The notes under the pieces: model-generated | Seen by the model: the letters and a program-made list of their open reading frames with translations, nothing else | Told to the model about the DNA's origin: nothing | Databases searched by the model: none | Translations under genes and position numbers: made by a program | In this document: positions 26,107 through 34,346 of the stretch, piece by piece | How the letters are laid out: every line of letters begins with the position of its first letter | Position numbering within the stretch: position 1 is the stretch's first letter | DNA from: Glycomyces salinus | Lineage (GTDB): Bacteria; Actinomycetota; Actinomycetes; Mycobacteriales; Micromonosporaceae | Reading direction: 5' to 3' | Length of the DNA stretch: 51,252 nucleotides | Assembly (NCBI RefSeq): GCF_016428645.1 | Contig: NZ_JAELXW010000040.1 | Coordinates: 1-51,252, forward strand

Positions 26107-27063
26107 TTAGCACGCCACCCGCAATGCCTCCGGAACCGATGTGAGTTCGAGTTCCGTCCGCTCTCCGAGATAATCCCCGTCGAGTTGGAACGCCTGCGGG
26201 TGCGACGCGCGCAACTTGATCCGGGAAAGATCGTGATGCGTGACCGCGTGCTTACCGTCCGGGCCTTCGCGCCCCACCAGAAGTGAGGCGGCGGTGCGGG
26301 CGGCTGCCGACAACCCAAGTTTACGCAGAATCAGGACATCAAGTCCAGCATTAAAGGACGCCCGCGCGTTGAGATTCACCGGAAGGGTGCCCAAGTAGGT
26401 CCACGGGGCGCAGTTCTGGACCACCACCATGCCGGTGGAGGAGTCGATCTCCCCCGAGGACATCTCCACTTCGACCGTCTCGCCCTCGACGCCGTGCTCG
26501 TTCAGTTCTGCCATGACCGCGCGCGCGTAATGGGCCCCGAAGTTGCGTCCGTTGCGCCGATAGGTCTCCACCTTCTGGATGACCGACGCGTCCCAGCCGA
26601 GTCCGGCGCAGAAGGTGAACAGTCGGTCCTCGGAGTCGTCGGTCACCCGGCCCAGGCTCACCAAGCGCTCCCGGCCCTCCCACAGGGCCTCCACGATCTG
26701 CCCGACCGCCTTGCGGCGGTCCCAGGCCAGTCCGAGGGCCCGCGCGAACACGTTGGTCGACCCGCCGGGGATCGGCGCGAACACCGGGGCCTCGGCGGCC
26801 TTGCGCCCTCCGGAGAGGATGCCGTTGACGACCTCGTTGACCGTGCCGTCGCCGCCCAGGCTCAGGATCACGTCGTAGCCCTTCTCGGCCCCGGCGCGGG
26901 CCAGCGCCTCGGCGTGACCGCGCTCGTCGGTGTGGACCGTCGAGACGTCGATCACTTCGCCCAGCTTCTTGACCACCCTGCGCAGCCGTCGGCGGGAGGT
27001 CGCGGACGCCTTGGGGTTGACGATGAGCAGACCACGCTGTGGCGCTGGTTGCAGGGCTTGCAT
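26107..27063 (-). CDS. Diacylglycerol/lipid kinase family protein
   Basis: A 318-residue kinase of the DagK/YegS/BmrU family. The nucleotide-binding motif LSLGGDGTVNEVVNG is at residues 68-81 and PGGSTNVFARALG at 99-111. The C-terminal lipid-binding half includes VVVQNCAPWTYLGTLPV and ends with HPQAFQLDGDYLGERTELELT. It should phosphorylate a membrane lipid or glycolipid; the substrate is not evident. The ATG is preceded at six bases by TACGCT, so the mRNA is probably leaderless. It is divergent from a membrane-protein gene. Confidence 0.9.
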   Translation of the reverse strand: MQALQPAPQRGLLIVNPKASATSRRRLRRVVKKLGEVIDVSTVHTDERGHAEALARAGAEKGYDVILSLGGDGTVNEVVNGILSGGRKAAEAPVFAPIPGGSTNVFARALGLAWDRRKAVGQIVEALWEGRERLVSLGRVTDDSEDRLFTFCAGLGWDASVIQKVETYRRNGRNFGAHYARAVMAELNEHGVEGETVEVEMSSGEIDSSTGMVVVQNCAPWTYLGTLPVNLNARASFNAGLDVLILRKLGLSAAARTAASLLVGREGPDGKHAVTHHDLSRIKLRASHPQAFQLDGDYLGERTELELTSVPEALRVAC

Positions 27064-27095
27064 AAGCGCAGCGTAGCCCGGGATACGGTTGCGGG
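27064..27095. promoter_or_regulatory. Compact divergent leaderless promoter pair
   Basis: On the minus strand TACGCT (27070-27075) is six bases before the kinase ATG. On the plus strand TACGGT (27084-27089) is six bases before the GTG at 27096. Both fit TANNNT with transcription starting at the start codon, within only 32 bp. No ribosome site exists for either gene. Confidence 0.55.
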
Positions 27096-27548
27096 GTGAA
27101 CGAAACCGACGCCGACATGGGCGCCGTCACCGATCAGCCGGGCGACGGTACCCGACCGTGGACCCTCTACGCGGCGGGAGGGCTGTTCTGGCTCTTGGCG
27201 ATCGGCCTGGCCGCCGCCGGGCTGTGGGGCATCGCACAGGTCTTCACCGGGGAGGTGGACTCGGCGAGCGCGGCAGTCGGCATCGCGCTCATCGCCGGGC
27301 TCGCGGCCGCCTACTACTGGTTCATCGGCCGCCGCTTCATCCAGGCCCGCAACATCATCGCCCAGGCCGTGTTCCAGGGCCTGCTGTGGCTGCCGGTCGG
27401 GTACTACCTGCGGGAGGCCGCGCACCCGGTCTACGGGGCCGTCGCCTGGGGGCTGGCGGTCGCGATCGCCGCGCTCGCGCTGTCGGCGCCGACCAGGCGC
27501 GCGGTCGGCTTCGGCGAGGGCGGCGCGCCCTTCACTCAGGACGACTGA
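27096..27548 (+). CDS. Small four-helix membrane protein
   Basis: A 150-residue protein with four predicted transmembrane segments at about residues 24-45, 58-78, 85-103 and 110-130, and a short acidic N-terminus. I do not recognise a functional family; similar small integral membrane proteins are common in actinobacteria. The GTG at 27096 is supported by the promoter placement. Its 3' end overlaps that of the convergent sirohydrochlorin chelatase gene by 13 bp. Confidence 0.75.
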   Translation: MNETDADMGAVTDQPGDGTRPWTLYAAGGLFWLLAIGLAAAGLWGIAQVFTGEVDSASAAVGIALIAGLAAAYYWFIGRRFIQARNIIAQAVFQGLLWLPVGYYLREAAHPVYGAVAWGLAVAIAALALSAPTRRAVGFGEGGAPFTQDD

Positions 27549-28210
27549 CCGGCGCGGTCGGCGATCAGGGCGATCAGCTCGGGCGCGGTGCCGAGCGGCC
27601 CGCCGACGTGGACGACCCCGGCCTCGCGCGCCGAGGAGACCGCGACGTCGCACAGCTTGCCGGGGGCGATGAAATAGCAGGCGGCCGCCACGCTCCCGCA
27701 GCCGAGGGCGCGCAGCTCCTCGACCGCTTCGCCACCGCTGAGGCCGGGCCCGGAGGCGAAGCCGGCGCGGGCCGGCACGCCCAAGAGCCTCCCGGTCGCG
27801 GCGGCCACGGCCGCCACGTGCTCGCGCCCGGCGTCGACCCTGGTGCCCGCAGCGAGGACGGCCAGGCCGTCGACGCCTTCGGGCAGGCCGCGGACGAGGG
27901 CCTGCGCCAGCGACTCGTCGCCGACCGGGCGGGCCACGGTCACCGTCAGGCCCGGGCGCTCCTCCTCGGCCCTCCGGGCGACCTCGGGGAGGTCGGTGCG
28001 GGAGTGGTAGGCGTCGGTCAGCAGCAGCGGCAGGGCCACCGCGCGGCTCGCGCCGCCATCGGCCAGCTCGCACAGCACCTCGACCGGGTCGGGCTCGTTG
28101 AACTCCAGGAATCCCACGCGGGCGCGCGCGGCGGCGGCGATCTCGCGCACGGCCTCCGGCGACCTGGGGTCGGGGCTGCCGTGCGCGACCAGCACTACCG
28201 CATCAGGCAT
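27536..28210 (-). CDS. Sirohydrochlorin chelatase, CbiX/SirB type
   Basis: A 224-residue two-repeat chelatase. The N-terminal VVLVAHGSPDPRS carries the metal-binding His, and LPLLLTDAYHSRTDLP the second. It would insert Fe(II) (or Co(II)) into sirohydrochlorin. Its place at the end of the sulfite reductase/cysH operon, overlapping cysH by 8 bp, argues that it makes siroheme for SirA rather than cobalt corrin for B12. Confidence 0.87.
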   Translation of the reverse strand: MPDAVVLVAHGSPDPRSPEAVREIAAAARARVGFLEFNEPDPVEVLCELADGGASRAVALPLLLTDAYHSRTDLPEVARRAEEERPGLTVTVARPVGDESLAQALVRGLPEGVDGLAVLAAGTRVDAGREHVAAVAAATGRLLGVPARAGFASGPGLSGGEAVEELRALGCGSVAAACYFIAPGKLCDVAVSSAREAGVVHVGGPLGTAPELIALIADRAGQSS

Positions 28211-28910
28211 GCAGTCCGCACTCGGTCTTGTCGAACGCGGCCCAGCGGCCCGCGCGAGGGTCCTCCCCCGGCGCGGTGCGGCGGGTGCACGGCCAGCATC
28301 CGATGGAGCGGAAGCCGTCGTTCAGCAGCGGGTTGACCGGGATGTTGTAGCGCTCGATGTAGGCGAGCTGCTCGGCCTCGGTCCACTTCGCGATCGGGGA
28401 GACCTTGATCTTGCGGCGGGTGACGTCGAAGTCGACCACGCGCGTATTGGCGCGGGTCGGGCCCTCATCGCGGCGCAGACCGGTGGCCCAGGCGTCGTAG
28501 TCGGCCAGCGCCTCGTTGAGCGGCATCACCTTGCGCAGCGCGCAGCACTCGTCGGGCGAGCGCGCGAACAGGCGCGGCCCGAACTCGCCGTCCTGCTCCA
28601 GGACCGACTGGTCAGGCCGGATCGAGCGGACGTTGACGTCCATCGTCGAGGCCACGAAGTCGCGGACCTCGAGCGTCTCGGGGAAGTGCAGCCCGGTGTC
28701 GAGGAACACCACGTCGAGGCCGGGGGCGACCTTGCTGGCCAAGTGCACCACGGCGGCGTCGGCCATCGAGGAGGTCACACAGAAGCGCTCGCCGAACTCG
28801 CCCACGGCCCACTCGATGATCTCGGTGGCGTCGGCGTCTTCGAGGCGCCGGCCCGCGTCGGTGGCGAGGTCGCGCAGTTCGAAGGGATCCCGGTTCGTGG
28901 TGCTGCTCAT
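28203..28910 (-). CDS. cysH: Assimilatory adenylylsulfate (APS) reductase
   Basis: A 235-residue enzyme reducing activated sulfate to sulfite with thioredoxin. The Cys pair C122-C123 (DECCALRK) and C205-C208 (IGCWPCTRR) are the four [4Fe-4S] ligands that mark APS rather than PAPS reductases; the catalytic cysteine is C231 in the C-terminal ECGLHA. The N-terminal adenylyl-binding loop is SSMADAA. The operon order sirA, zinc-ribbon, cysH, chelatase leaves sulfate activation (cysDN) to genes outside the window. Confidence 0.95.
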   Translation of the reverse strand: MSSTTNRDPFELRDLATDAGRRLEDADATEIIEWAVGEFGERFCVTSSMADAAVVHLASKVAPGLDVVFLDTGLHFPETLEVRDFVASTMDVNVRSIRPDQSVLEQDGEFGPRLFARSPDECCALRKVMPLNEALADYDAWATGLRRDEGPTRANTRVVDFDVTRRKIKVSPIAKWTEAEQLAYIERYNIPVNPLLNDGFRSIGCWPCTRRTAPGEDPRAGRWAAFDKTECGLHA

Positions 28911-28914
28911 GTGT

Positions 28915-29163
28915 CTACTCCTCGGGGTAGGACGGGGATTCCCCGCCGGTGGGCGGAACCGATATGACCGGCACCGCCATGCCGTGGTGCTTCAGGGTGA
29001 ACACTCGGGTGCAGTCGCGGCAGTGCCAGCCGCCACGCAAACTTACGGCTCCGCGAGCGTCGCCGTGGGGAACGGCGACGTCGCTGTCGCCCTCCGGCTC
29101 GTACGGTCTGAGGTCTTCCTCCCCGCAATAGGGGCAGTAGTAGGGAACGACTCGGCCGCTCAC
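28915..29163 (-). CDS. Small zinc-ribbon protein of the sulfite reductase operon
   Basis: An 82-residue protein starting at a GTG that overlaps the sirA stop by four bases (GTGA), with cysH beginning four bases after its end. Two CxxC knuckles (YYCPYCGEED and WHCRDCTRVF) should bind one zinc. Streptomyces cys clusters carry a similar small uncharacterised gene between the reductase and cysH, so it is probably a conserved accessory. A role in electron transfer, assembly or sensing is unknown. Confidence 0.8.
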   Translation of the reverse strand: MSGRVVPYYCPYCGEEDLRPYEPEGDSDVAVPHGDARGAVSLRGGWHCRDCTRVFTLKHHGMAVPVISVPPTGGESPSYPEE

Positions 29164-30845
29164 TTCAATTCCTCTTCGTCGGCCCGGTGGACCCATTTGG
29201 CGAAGCTCTCCCCCGCCGACCTGCCCGCGAGGTAGCGGCGGGTGACGCGTTCGACATAGTCGCCGAGGTCGGTGGAGGCGACCTTGAGGCCGCGGGCCTT
29301 GCGGCCCAGGCTCGCGCTGCCGGCGTGGCCGCCGCCGAGGTGGACCTGGAAGCCCTCGACCTGCTGGCCGTCGACGGTCACCAGCTGGCCCTTGAGCCCG
29401 ATGTCCGCGGTCTGCGTGCGGGCGCAGGCGTTGGGGCAGCCGTTGACGTGGACCGAGATCGGCACGTCGAGCTCGGGGACGCGCTTCTCGAGCTCGGCGA
29501 CGAGGTCGCGGGCGCGGTCCTTGGTGTCGACGATGGCCAGCTTGCAGAACTGGATGCCGGTGCAGGCCATGGTGGCGCGGCGCCACGGCGACGGCTCGGC
29601 CTCCAGGCCGATCGCGCGCAGGTCCTCGACGGCCTCGTCGACCCGGTCGCCGGGAACGTCCAGCAGCAGCAGCTTCTGGAGCGGCGTGGTGCGCACGCGG
29701 TCGGAGCCGTACTTCTCGGCCACGTCCGCGAGCTGGTCGAGCATGGCCCCGGACACGCGGCCGACCACGGGGGCGACGCCGATGTAGTAGTTGCCGTCGC
29801 TCTGACGGTGGACGCCGATGTGGTCGATGAGCTTCTCGGGCACCGGCGGCGCCTCGAGGTCGGGGAGCTTGCGGCCCAGATAGGCCTCGGACTCCAGGAC
29901 CTCGCGGAACTTCTCGGCGCCCCAGTCCTTGACCAGGAACTTCAGGCGGGCGCGGGTGCGCAGGCGCCGGTAGCCCCAGTCGCGGAAGATCTGCGTGACC
30001 CCGTGCCAGACCTCGACCAGGTCGTCCTGGGAGACCCACACGCCCAGGCGCTGGGCGAACATCGGGTTGGTGGACAGGCCGCCGCCGACCCACAGGTCGA
30101 AGCCGGGGCCCAGCTCGGGGTGGTGGGCGCCGATCAGCGAGAAGTCGTTGGTCTCGTACGGGCTGTCGGGCAGCCAGGAGATCGAGGTCTTGTACTTGCG
30201 CGGCAGGTTCGACAGGCTCCTGTCGCCGACGAACCGGTCGTGGATCTCCTTGATCTGCGGGGTGGGGTCGATCACCTCGTCCTCGCTGACCCCGGCGACC
30301 GGGGAGCCGAGGACGACGCGCGGGCAGTCGCCGCAAGCCTCCTGGGTGTCCAGTCCGACCGCTTCGAGGCGGCGCCAGATCTCGGGGACGTCCTCGATGC
30401 GGATCCAGTGGTACTGGACGTTCTCGCGGTCGGTGACGTCGGCGGTGTCGCGCGCGAACTCCTTGGAGATGCCGGCGACCGTGCGCAGCTGCTCCCGGGT
30501 GAGCTGGCCGCCGTCCATGCGCACGCGCATCATGAAGTAGCGGTCGTCGAGCTCCTCGTCCTCGAGGATGGCGGTCTTGCCGCCCTCGATGCCGGGTCGG
30601 CGCTGCGTGTAAAGACCCCACCAGCGGAACCGTCCACGCAGGTCGGCGGGGTCGATCGAGTCGAAGCCCCCGTGAGCGTAGATGCCCTCGATGCGCTGCC
30701 GCACGTTGAGCGGGTTGTCGTCCTTCTTGGACTGCTCGTTCTTGTTGAGCGGCTCGCGGTGGCCCATGGCCCATTGGCCCTGGCCCTTCGGGCGGCTGGG
30801 TTTGCGCGTTGGCGTTGGCACAGTTCTCCCGGGTGATGCGGACAC
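29160..30845 (-). CDS. sirA: Ferredoxin-dependent sulfite reductase (SirA/NirA)
   Basis: A 561-residue siroheme/[4Fe-4S] enzyme reducing sulfite to sulfide. Cluster ligands are in ACTGIQFC and NGCPNAC. The Tyr and Cys that cross-link beside the siroheme in M. tuberculosis sulfite reductase appear conserved: Y79 in WWGLYTQRRPG and C171 in EACGDCPR. This, plus cysH downstream, favours sulfite over nitrite as substrate. Starts at 30845 (GTG), residue 9 (GTG with GGGAGA close upstream) and M27 are possible; the conserved region begins near residue 45. A cysteine leader peptide precedes it. Confidence 0.93.
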   Translation of the reverse strand: MSASPGRTVPTPTRKPSRPKGQGQWAMGHREPLNKNEQSKKDDNPLNVRQRIEGIYAHGGFDSIDPADLRGRFRWWGLYTQRRPGIEGGKTAILEDEELDDRYFMMRVRMDGGQLTREQLRTVAGISKEFARDTADVTDRENVQYHWIRIEDVPEIWRRLEAVGLDTQEACGDCPRVVLGSPVAGVSEDEVIDPTPQIKEIHDRFVGDRSLSNLPRKYKTSISWLPDSPYETNDFSLIGAHHPELGPGFDLWVGGGLSTNPMFAQRLGVWVSQDDLVEVWHGVTQIFRDWGYRRLRTRARLKFLVKDWGAEKFREVLESEAYLGRKLPDLEAPPVPEKLIDHIGVHRQSDGNYYIGVAPVVGRVSGAMLDQLADVAEKYGSDRVRTTPLQKLLLLDVPGDRVDEAVEDLRAIGLEAEPSPWRRATMACTGIQFCKLAIVDTKDRARDLVAELEKRVPELDVPISVHVNGCPNACARTQTADIGLKGQLVTVDGQQVEGFQVHLGGGHAGSASLGRKARGLKVASTDLGDYVERVTRRYLAGRSAGESFAKWVHRADEEELK

Positions 30846-30884
30846 AGTGATTGCAGGATTCTCCGGCTGAGACCGGTTGCGAGA

Positions 30885-30974
30885 TTAAGCGCGCATCAGA
30901 CAGGCGGCGCTGAACACACGGCAGAAGTCCACGTGGCGGCGTGCCACGAGGCGGAGTCCGTGCGCAGAAGACAT
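30885..30974 (-). CDS. Cysteine leader peptide (attenuator uORF) of the sulfur operon
   Basis: A 29-codon frame, ATG at 30974 and TAA at 30885-30887, ending 39 bp before sirA. Its centre reads ARRHVDFCRVFSAAC, close to the putative leader peptides annotated upstream of actinobacterial sulfur genes, with Cys codons at positions 18 and 25 near the stop. In mycobacteria, cysteine-rich leader ORFs attenuate such operons when cysteine is plentiful. No ribosome site is seen; CATCCT seven bases before the ATG suggests a leaderless start. Confidence 0.75.
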   Translation of the reverse strand: MSSAHGLRLVARRHVDFCRVFSAACLMRA

Positions 30975-31044
30975 GCAAGCAAGGATGCCACACCTCGACG
31001 ACAATTCACAGCCATGTCCCGGCTGCTGGACATCCGGAGGTACG

Positions 31045-32523
31045 TCACTGAAGCGAGAAATCCACTACCGCTTCGGTGCCGCCCTCGGGTCGCGGGCGCA
31101 TGTCGATGGTGCCGCGCAGTTCCCCGGTGACCAGGGTGTAGACGATCTGGAGGCCGAGCCGGTTGGAGCCGGCGATCTGGAACCCCTCGGGCAGGCCCTT
31201 GCCGGAGTCGGAGACGGTCACGCGGAAGCGGTCGCCGTCGCGGGCCACGCCGATGACGACCTCGCCCTCCTGCCCGGGCGGGTAGGCGTGCTCGACGGCG
31301 TTCTGGATCAGCTCGTTGACGACCATGACCAGCGGCGTGGCGTACTCGCTGGGGATGACCCCGAACGTCCCCTCGCGGCGGAGGGTGACCTTCGACTCGG
31401 CGACCGAGACCTCGACGGCCATGCTCGCGACCCGGTCGACGATCTGGTCGAAGCCGACCGACTCGTCGCTGGACTGGGCGAGCGTCTCGTGGACCAGCGC
31501 GATCGAGGCGACGCGGCGCACCGACTCCTCCAGGGAGGTGCGCGCCTGCGGGGAGCCGACGCGGCGGGCCTGGAGGCGCAGCAGCGCGGCCACGGTCTGG
31601 AGGTTGTTCTTGACGCGGTGGTGGATCTCACGGATCGTGGCGTCCTTGGTCACCAGTTCGCGGTCGAGCCGCCGCACCTCGGTGATGTCGCGCACCAGCA
31701 CCAGGGCCCCGGCGGGTTTGCCGCCCGGGCGCAGCGGCAGGGCCCGCATGAGCACCGTGGCGCCCTTGGCCTCGATCTCCTTGCGGCGCGGGGTGCCTCC
31801 GGCGAGGGCGTCGCGGATCCGGCGGGCGGCGTCGGCCCCGGCCCTCGGGTCGGCCGGCAGGCTCCGGGTCAGCTCGGCCAGGTCGCGGTCGCGCAGGTGC
31901 CCGGTGACGCCCATGCGGCGGTAGGCCGACAGGGCGTTCGGGGAGGCGTAGCGGACCAGGCCGTCGGCGCCGATGCGGACCAGACCGTCGCCGATGCGCG
32001 GCGCGGTGGTCGGCTCGCCGGGCAGCAGCGGCGGCGGGAAGCCGCCGTCGGTGAGCATCTGCACCAGGTAGTCGGCGGTCTTGAGGTAGTTGAGCTCCAA
32101 GTGGGAGGGGCTGCGGGTGTCGGAGAGGTTGGTGTCGCGGGCGGCGACGGCGATGACCTGGTTGCGGTCGCGGCGGCGGACCGGGATCGCCTCGTGGCGG
32201 GCTGCCACGTCGCCGCGCCAGACCGGGTCGCCCTCGCGGAAGATGCGCCCGTCGGTGAACGCCACGTGCAGGTGCGCGGCGTCCTCGCCCTCCACGATGC
32301 GCCCGACCTGGTCCTCCTCGTAAGCGGTCGGCCCGGTGGTGGGCCGGACCTGGGCGAGGCACACGTAGCCGCCCGGGTGGTCCTTGACCGCTCCCCACAG
32401 CAGGAAGTCGGCGAAGGACAGGTCGGCGAGCAGCTGCCACTCGGCCACCAGGCGCTGAAGGTGCGCCGCGGAGTTCGAGGACAGGGCGGTGTGGGCGCTG
32501 ACTACATCGCGGAGAGTTGACAC
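31045..32523 (-). CDS. pdtaS: Cytosolic sensor histidine kinase PdtaS
   Basis: A 492-residue soluble kinase: an N-terminal GAF-type domain (~1-160), a PAS domain (~180-285), then the HisKA_2 domain with REIHHRVKNNLQTVAALLRLQARR around H301/H302, and a HATPase domain (NELIQNAVEHAY, DSGKGLP, RLGLQIV). This is the actinobacterial PdtaS architecture. Its partner PdtaR, an ANTAR RNA-binding antiterminator, is not in the window. In M. tuberculosis pdtaS is adjacent to whiB1, 6 kb away here. Confidence 0.92.
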   Translation of the reverse strand: MSTLRDVVSAHTALSSNSAAHLQRLVAEWQLLADLSFADFLLWGAVKDHPGGYVCLAQVRPTTGPTAYEEDQVGRIVEGEDAAHLHVAFTDGRIFREGDPVWRGDVAARHEAIPVRRRDRNQVIAVAARDTNLSDTRSPSHLELNYLKTADYLVQMLTDGGFPPPLLPGEPTTAPRIGDGLVRIGADGLVRYASPNALSAYRRMGVTGHLRDRDLAELTRSLPADPRAGADAARRIRDALAGGTPRRKEIEAKGATVLMRALPLRPGGKPAGALVLVRDITEVRRLDRELVTKDATIREIHHRVKNNLQTVAALLRLQARRVGSPQARTSLEESVRRVASIALVHETLAQSSDESVGFDQIVDRVASMAVEVSVAESKVTLRREGTFGVIPSEYATPLVMVVNELIQNAVEHAYPPGQEGEVVIGVARDGDRFRVTVSDSGKGLPEGFQIAGSNRLGLQIVYTLVTGELRGTIDMRPRPEGGTEAVVDFSLQ

Positions 32524-32587
32524 GCGCCAATCTTAGCGGCGCGCCCACCGCCGGTTCGGCTCCGAATTCGCTCCGGCCGGGGCGGCT

Positions 32588-32890
32588 TCAAGGAAGCGTC
32601 ATATCCGGTTTGTCGAGCTCCTCGACGTTGACGTCCTTGAACGTCAGGACGCGCACGTGCTTCACGAACCGGGCCGGTCGGTACATGTCCCAGACCCACG
32701 CGTCGTTCATCTCGACCTCGAAGTAGGTCTCGGCGTCGGCCCCGCGCACCTGGACTTCGACCGAGTTGGCCAGGTAGAAGCGGCGCTCGGTCTCGACGAC
32801 GTAGGTGAACTGCCGGACGATGTCGCGGTATTCGCGGTAAAGCTGCAGCTCCATGTCGGTCTCGTACTTCTCGAGGTCCTCGGCGCTCAA
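32588..32890 (-). CDS. DUF2469 family protein
   Basis: A 100-residue acidic soluble protein starting MSAEDLEKYETDMELQLYRE, the hallmark of DUF2469, a family found almost only in actinobacteria and nearly always beside rnhB. It overlaps the rnhB stop by four bases (ATGA). The N-terminal helix is followed by alternating strands (YVVETERRFYLANSVEVQV). Function unknown. Confidence 0.93.
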   Translation of the reverse strand: MSAEDLEKYETDMELQLYREYRDIVRQFTYVVETERRFYLANSVEVQVRGADAETYFEVEMNDAWVWDMYRPARFVKHVRVLTFKDVNVEELDKPDMTLP

Positions 32891-33603
32891 CGCTCCTCCT
32901 TCTCAACGGCCCCTCCCACGATAGTGCGCGGCGGCCCGCCGCGGACCGCGGCCAGCCGGTCGGCAGGGAGGTGCTCGGCCACGTTGGCGTAGGACAGCCG
33001 GTGGGCCCGGCTCGGACCCCAGCGGCCCAGGGCCTCGGCGTGCGCCGCGGTCCCGTAGCCCTTGTGCTCGGCGAAGCCGTACTCGGGGAAGCCGGCGTGC
33101 AGCTCCTCCATGAGCCGGTCGCGGGTGACCTTGGCGACGATCCCGGCCGCGGCCACGCACGCGGCGGTGCGGTCGCCCTTGATGACCCCGAGACTCGCGG
33201 AGGGCATCCCCGAGACCGCGAAGCCGTCGGTGAGGACGTAGCCGGGCCGGACCGGAAGCCGGGCGACGGCGCGGCGCATCCCCTCCAGATTGCAGACCCC
33301 GACGCCCCGGTCGTCGATCTCGCCGGGCGGATAGGCGACCACCGACACGCGGGCGCGGCCGCGCGAGAGCCGTTCGAAGACGCGCTCGCGGGCGGCGGCG
33401 GTCAGCAGCTTGGAGTCGCCGAGCTCGGGCGGCCTGGCCCCGGGCGGCAGGACCACGGCGGCCACCACGAGCGGCCCGGCGCAGGCGCCGCGTCCGGCCT
33501 CGTCGACCCCGGCCACCGGGCCGAGGCCGCGGCGCTCCAGCGCCGCCTCGAGCGCGTACAGGTCGCCCTCGCGGCGCATGCGGGCAGAGACTGGTCGCAG
33601 CAC
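32887..33603 (-). CDS. rnhB: Ribonuclease HII
   Basis: About 238 residues from a GTG two bases after the lepB stop; an ATG at 33579 would give 230. It removes ribonucleotides from DNA. The catalytic pair Asp-Glu is in GPVAGVDEAGRGACAGPLVV, a further acidic residue in VLTDGF, and another in VIKGDRT. The family motif VAKVTRDRLM and the tail HKGYGTAAH are intact. Confidence 0.93.
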   Translation of the reverse strand: MLRPVSARMRREGDLYALEAALERRGLGPVAGVDEAGRGACAGPLVVAAVVLPPGARPPELGDSKLLTAAARERVFERLSRGRARVSVVAYPPGEIDDRGVGVCNLEGMRRAVARLPVRPGYVLTDGFAVSGMPSASLGVIKGDRTAACVAAAGIVAKVTRDRLMEELHAGFPEYGFAEHKGYGTAAHAEALGRWGPSRAHRLSYANVAEHLPADRLAAVRGGPPRTIVGGAVEKEER

Positions 33604-33605
33604 GG

Positions 33606-34346
33606 TCAGGACGGGTCGGGGACGTCCTCGAACGTCGCGGGCTCGGAGAACCAGTTGAAGTGGTCGAACGGCCAGAACAGGACGAACGCCTTGCCTATGA
33701 CGTCGTCCACGGCGATGGTCGAGGCCTGTATGTCGCCGCAGGTCGGTGTGTACGGGAGATGGGTGCAGGTGTCCTTGAAGCGCTGCCGCGAGTCGCCCGA
33801 GGCCTGCCGGTGGTCGCCCATGACCCAGATGCGCCCGTCGGGGACGACCAGGTCGAACGGATCCTGGCTGGGCACGTTCTGGTCCCCGGTGAGGGGGTTG
33901 ACGTACAGGTAGTCGGTCTCGTCGAGCGGCTCGCCGTTGATGGTGATCCTGCCCTGGTCGTCGCAGCACACCACGTGGTCGCCGCCGACGGCGATGACCC
34001 GCTTGATGAACTCGTCCTCCTCCATGTTGGTCCGCCACGATTCGGGGGCATGGAAGACGATGATGTCGCCGCGCTCGGGCTCGGAGAAGTTGTAGACGAG
34101 CTTGTTGACCAGCACGCGGTCGTTGAGCTCCAGCGTCGTCTCCATCGAACCCGAGGGAATGTAATACGTCTGGATGACGAACGTGCGCACCACCACCGCG
34201 ACCAGGATCGCCACACCGAGCAGGATGGGCAGTTCCTTCCAGAACGAGCCCTTCTTCTTGCTCTTGTCGGCTATTTGATCCGGGGATTCCTCCGCGCTGC
34301 CGCCACCGTCGTCGTCCGCACCCGACGATTGCCCTTCTTCGATCAC
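33606..34346 (-). CDS. lepB: Signal peptidase I (second copy in operon)
   Basis: A 246-residue S26 peptidase: an acidic cytoplasmic N-terminus, one transmembrane helix (~39-56), catalytic Ser67 in YIPSGSMETT and Lys115 in FIKRVIAVGGD, and box E WVMGDHRQASGDSR. It cleaves signal peptides from exported proteins. A CC pair in VVCCDD is shared with the other copy. It starts with a GTG overlapping the upstream lepB stop by four bases. Confidence 0.93.
   Translation of the reverse strand: MIEEGQSSGADDDGGGSAEESPDQIADKSKKKGSFWKELPILLGVAILVAVVVRTFVIQTYYIPSGSMETTLELNDRVLVNKLVYNFSEPERGDIIVFHAPESWRTNMEEDEFIKRVIAVGGDHVVCCDDQGRITINGEPLDETDYLYVNPLTGDQNVPSQDPFDLVVPDGRIWVMGDHRQASGDSRQRFKDTCTHLPYTPTCGDIQASTIAVDDVIGKAFVLFWPFDHFNWFSEPATFEDVPDPS

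Noticed and set aside
28915-30993. 692-codon frame spanning the leader region and sirA into the zinc-ribbon gene
   Set aside because: Only its last 82 codons are protein-like and start at a GTG overlapping the sirA stop; the rest is a shadow of sirA.
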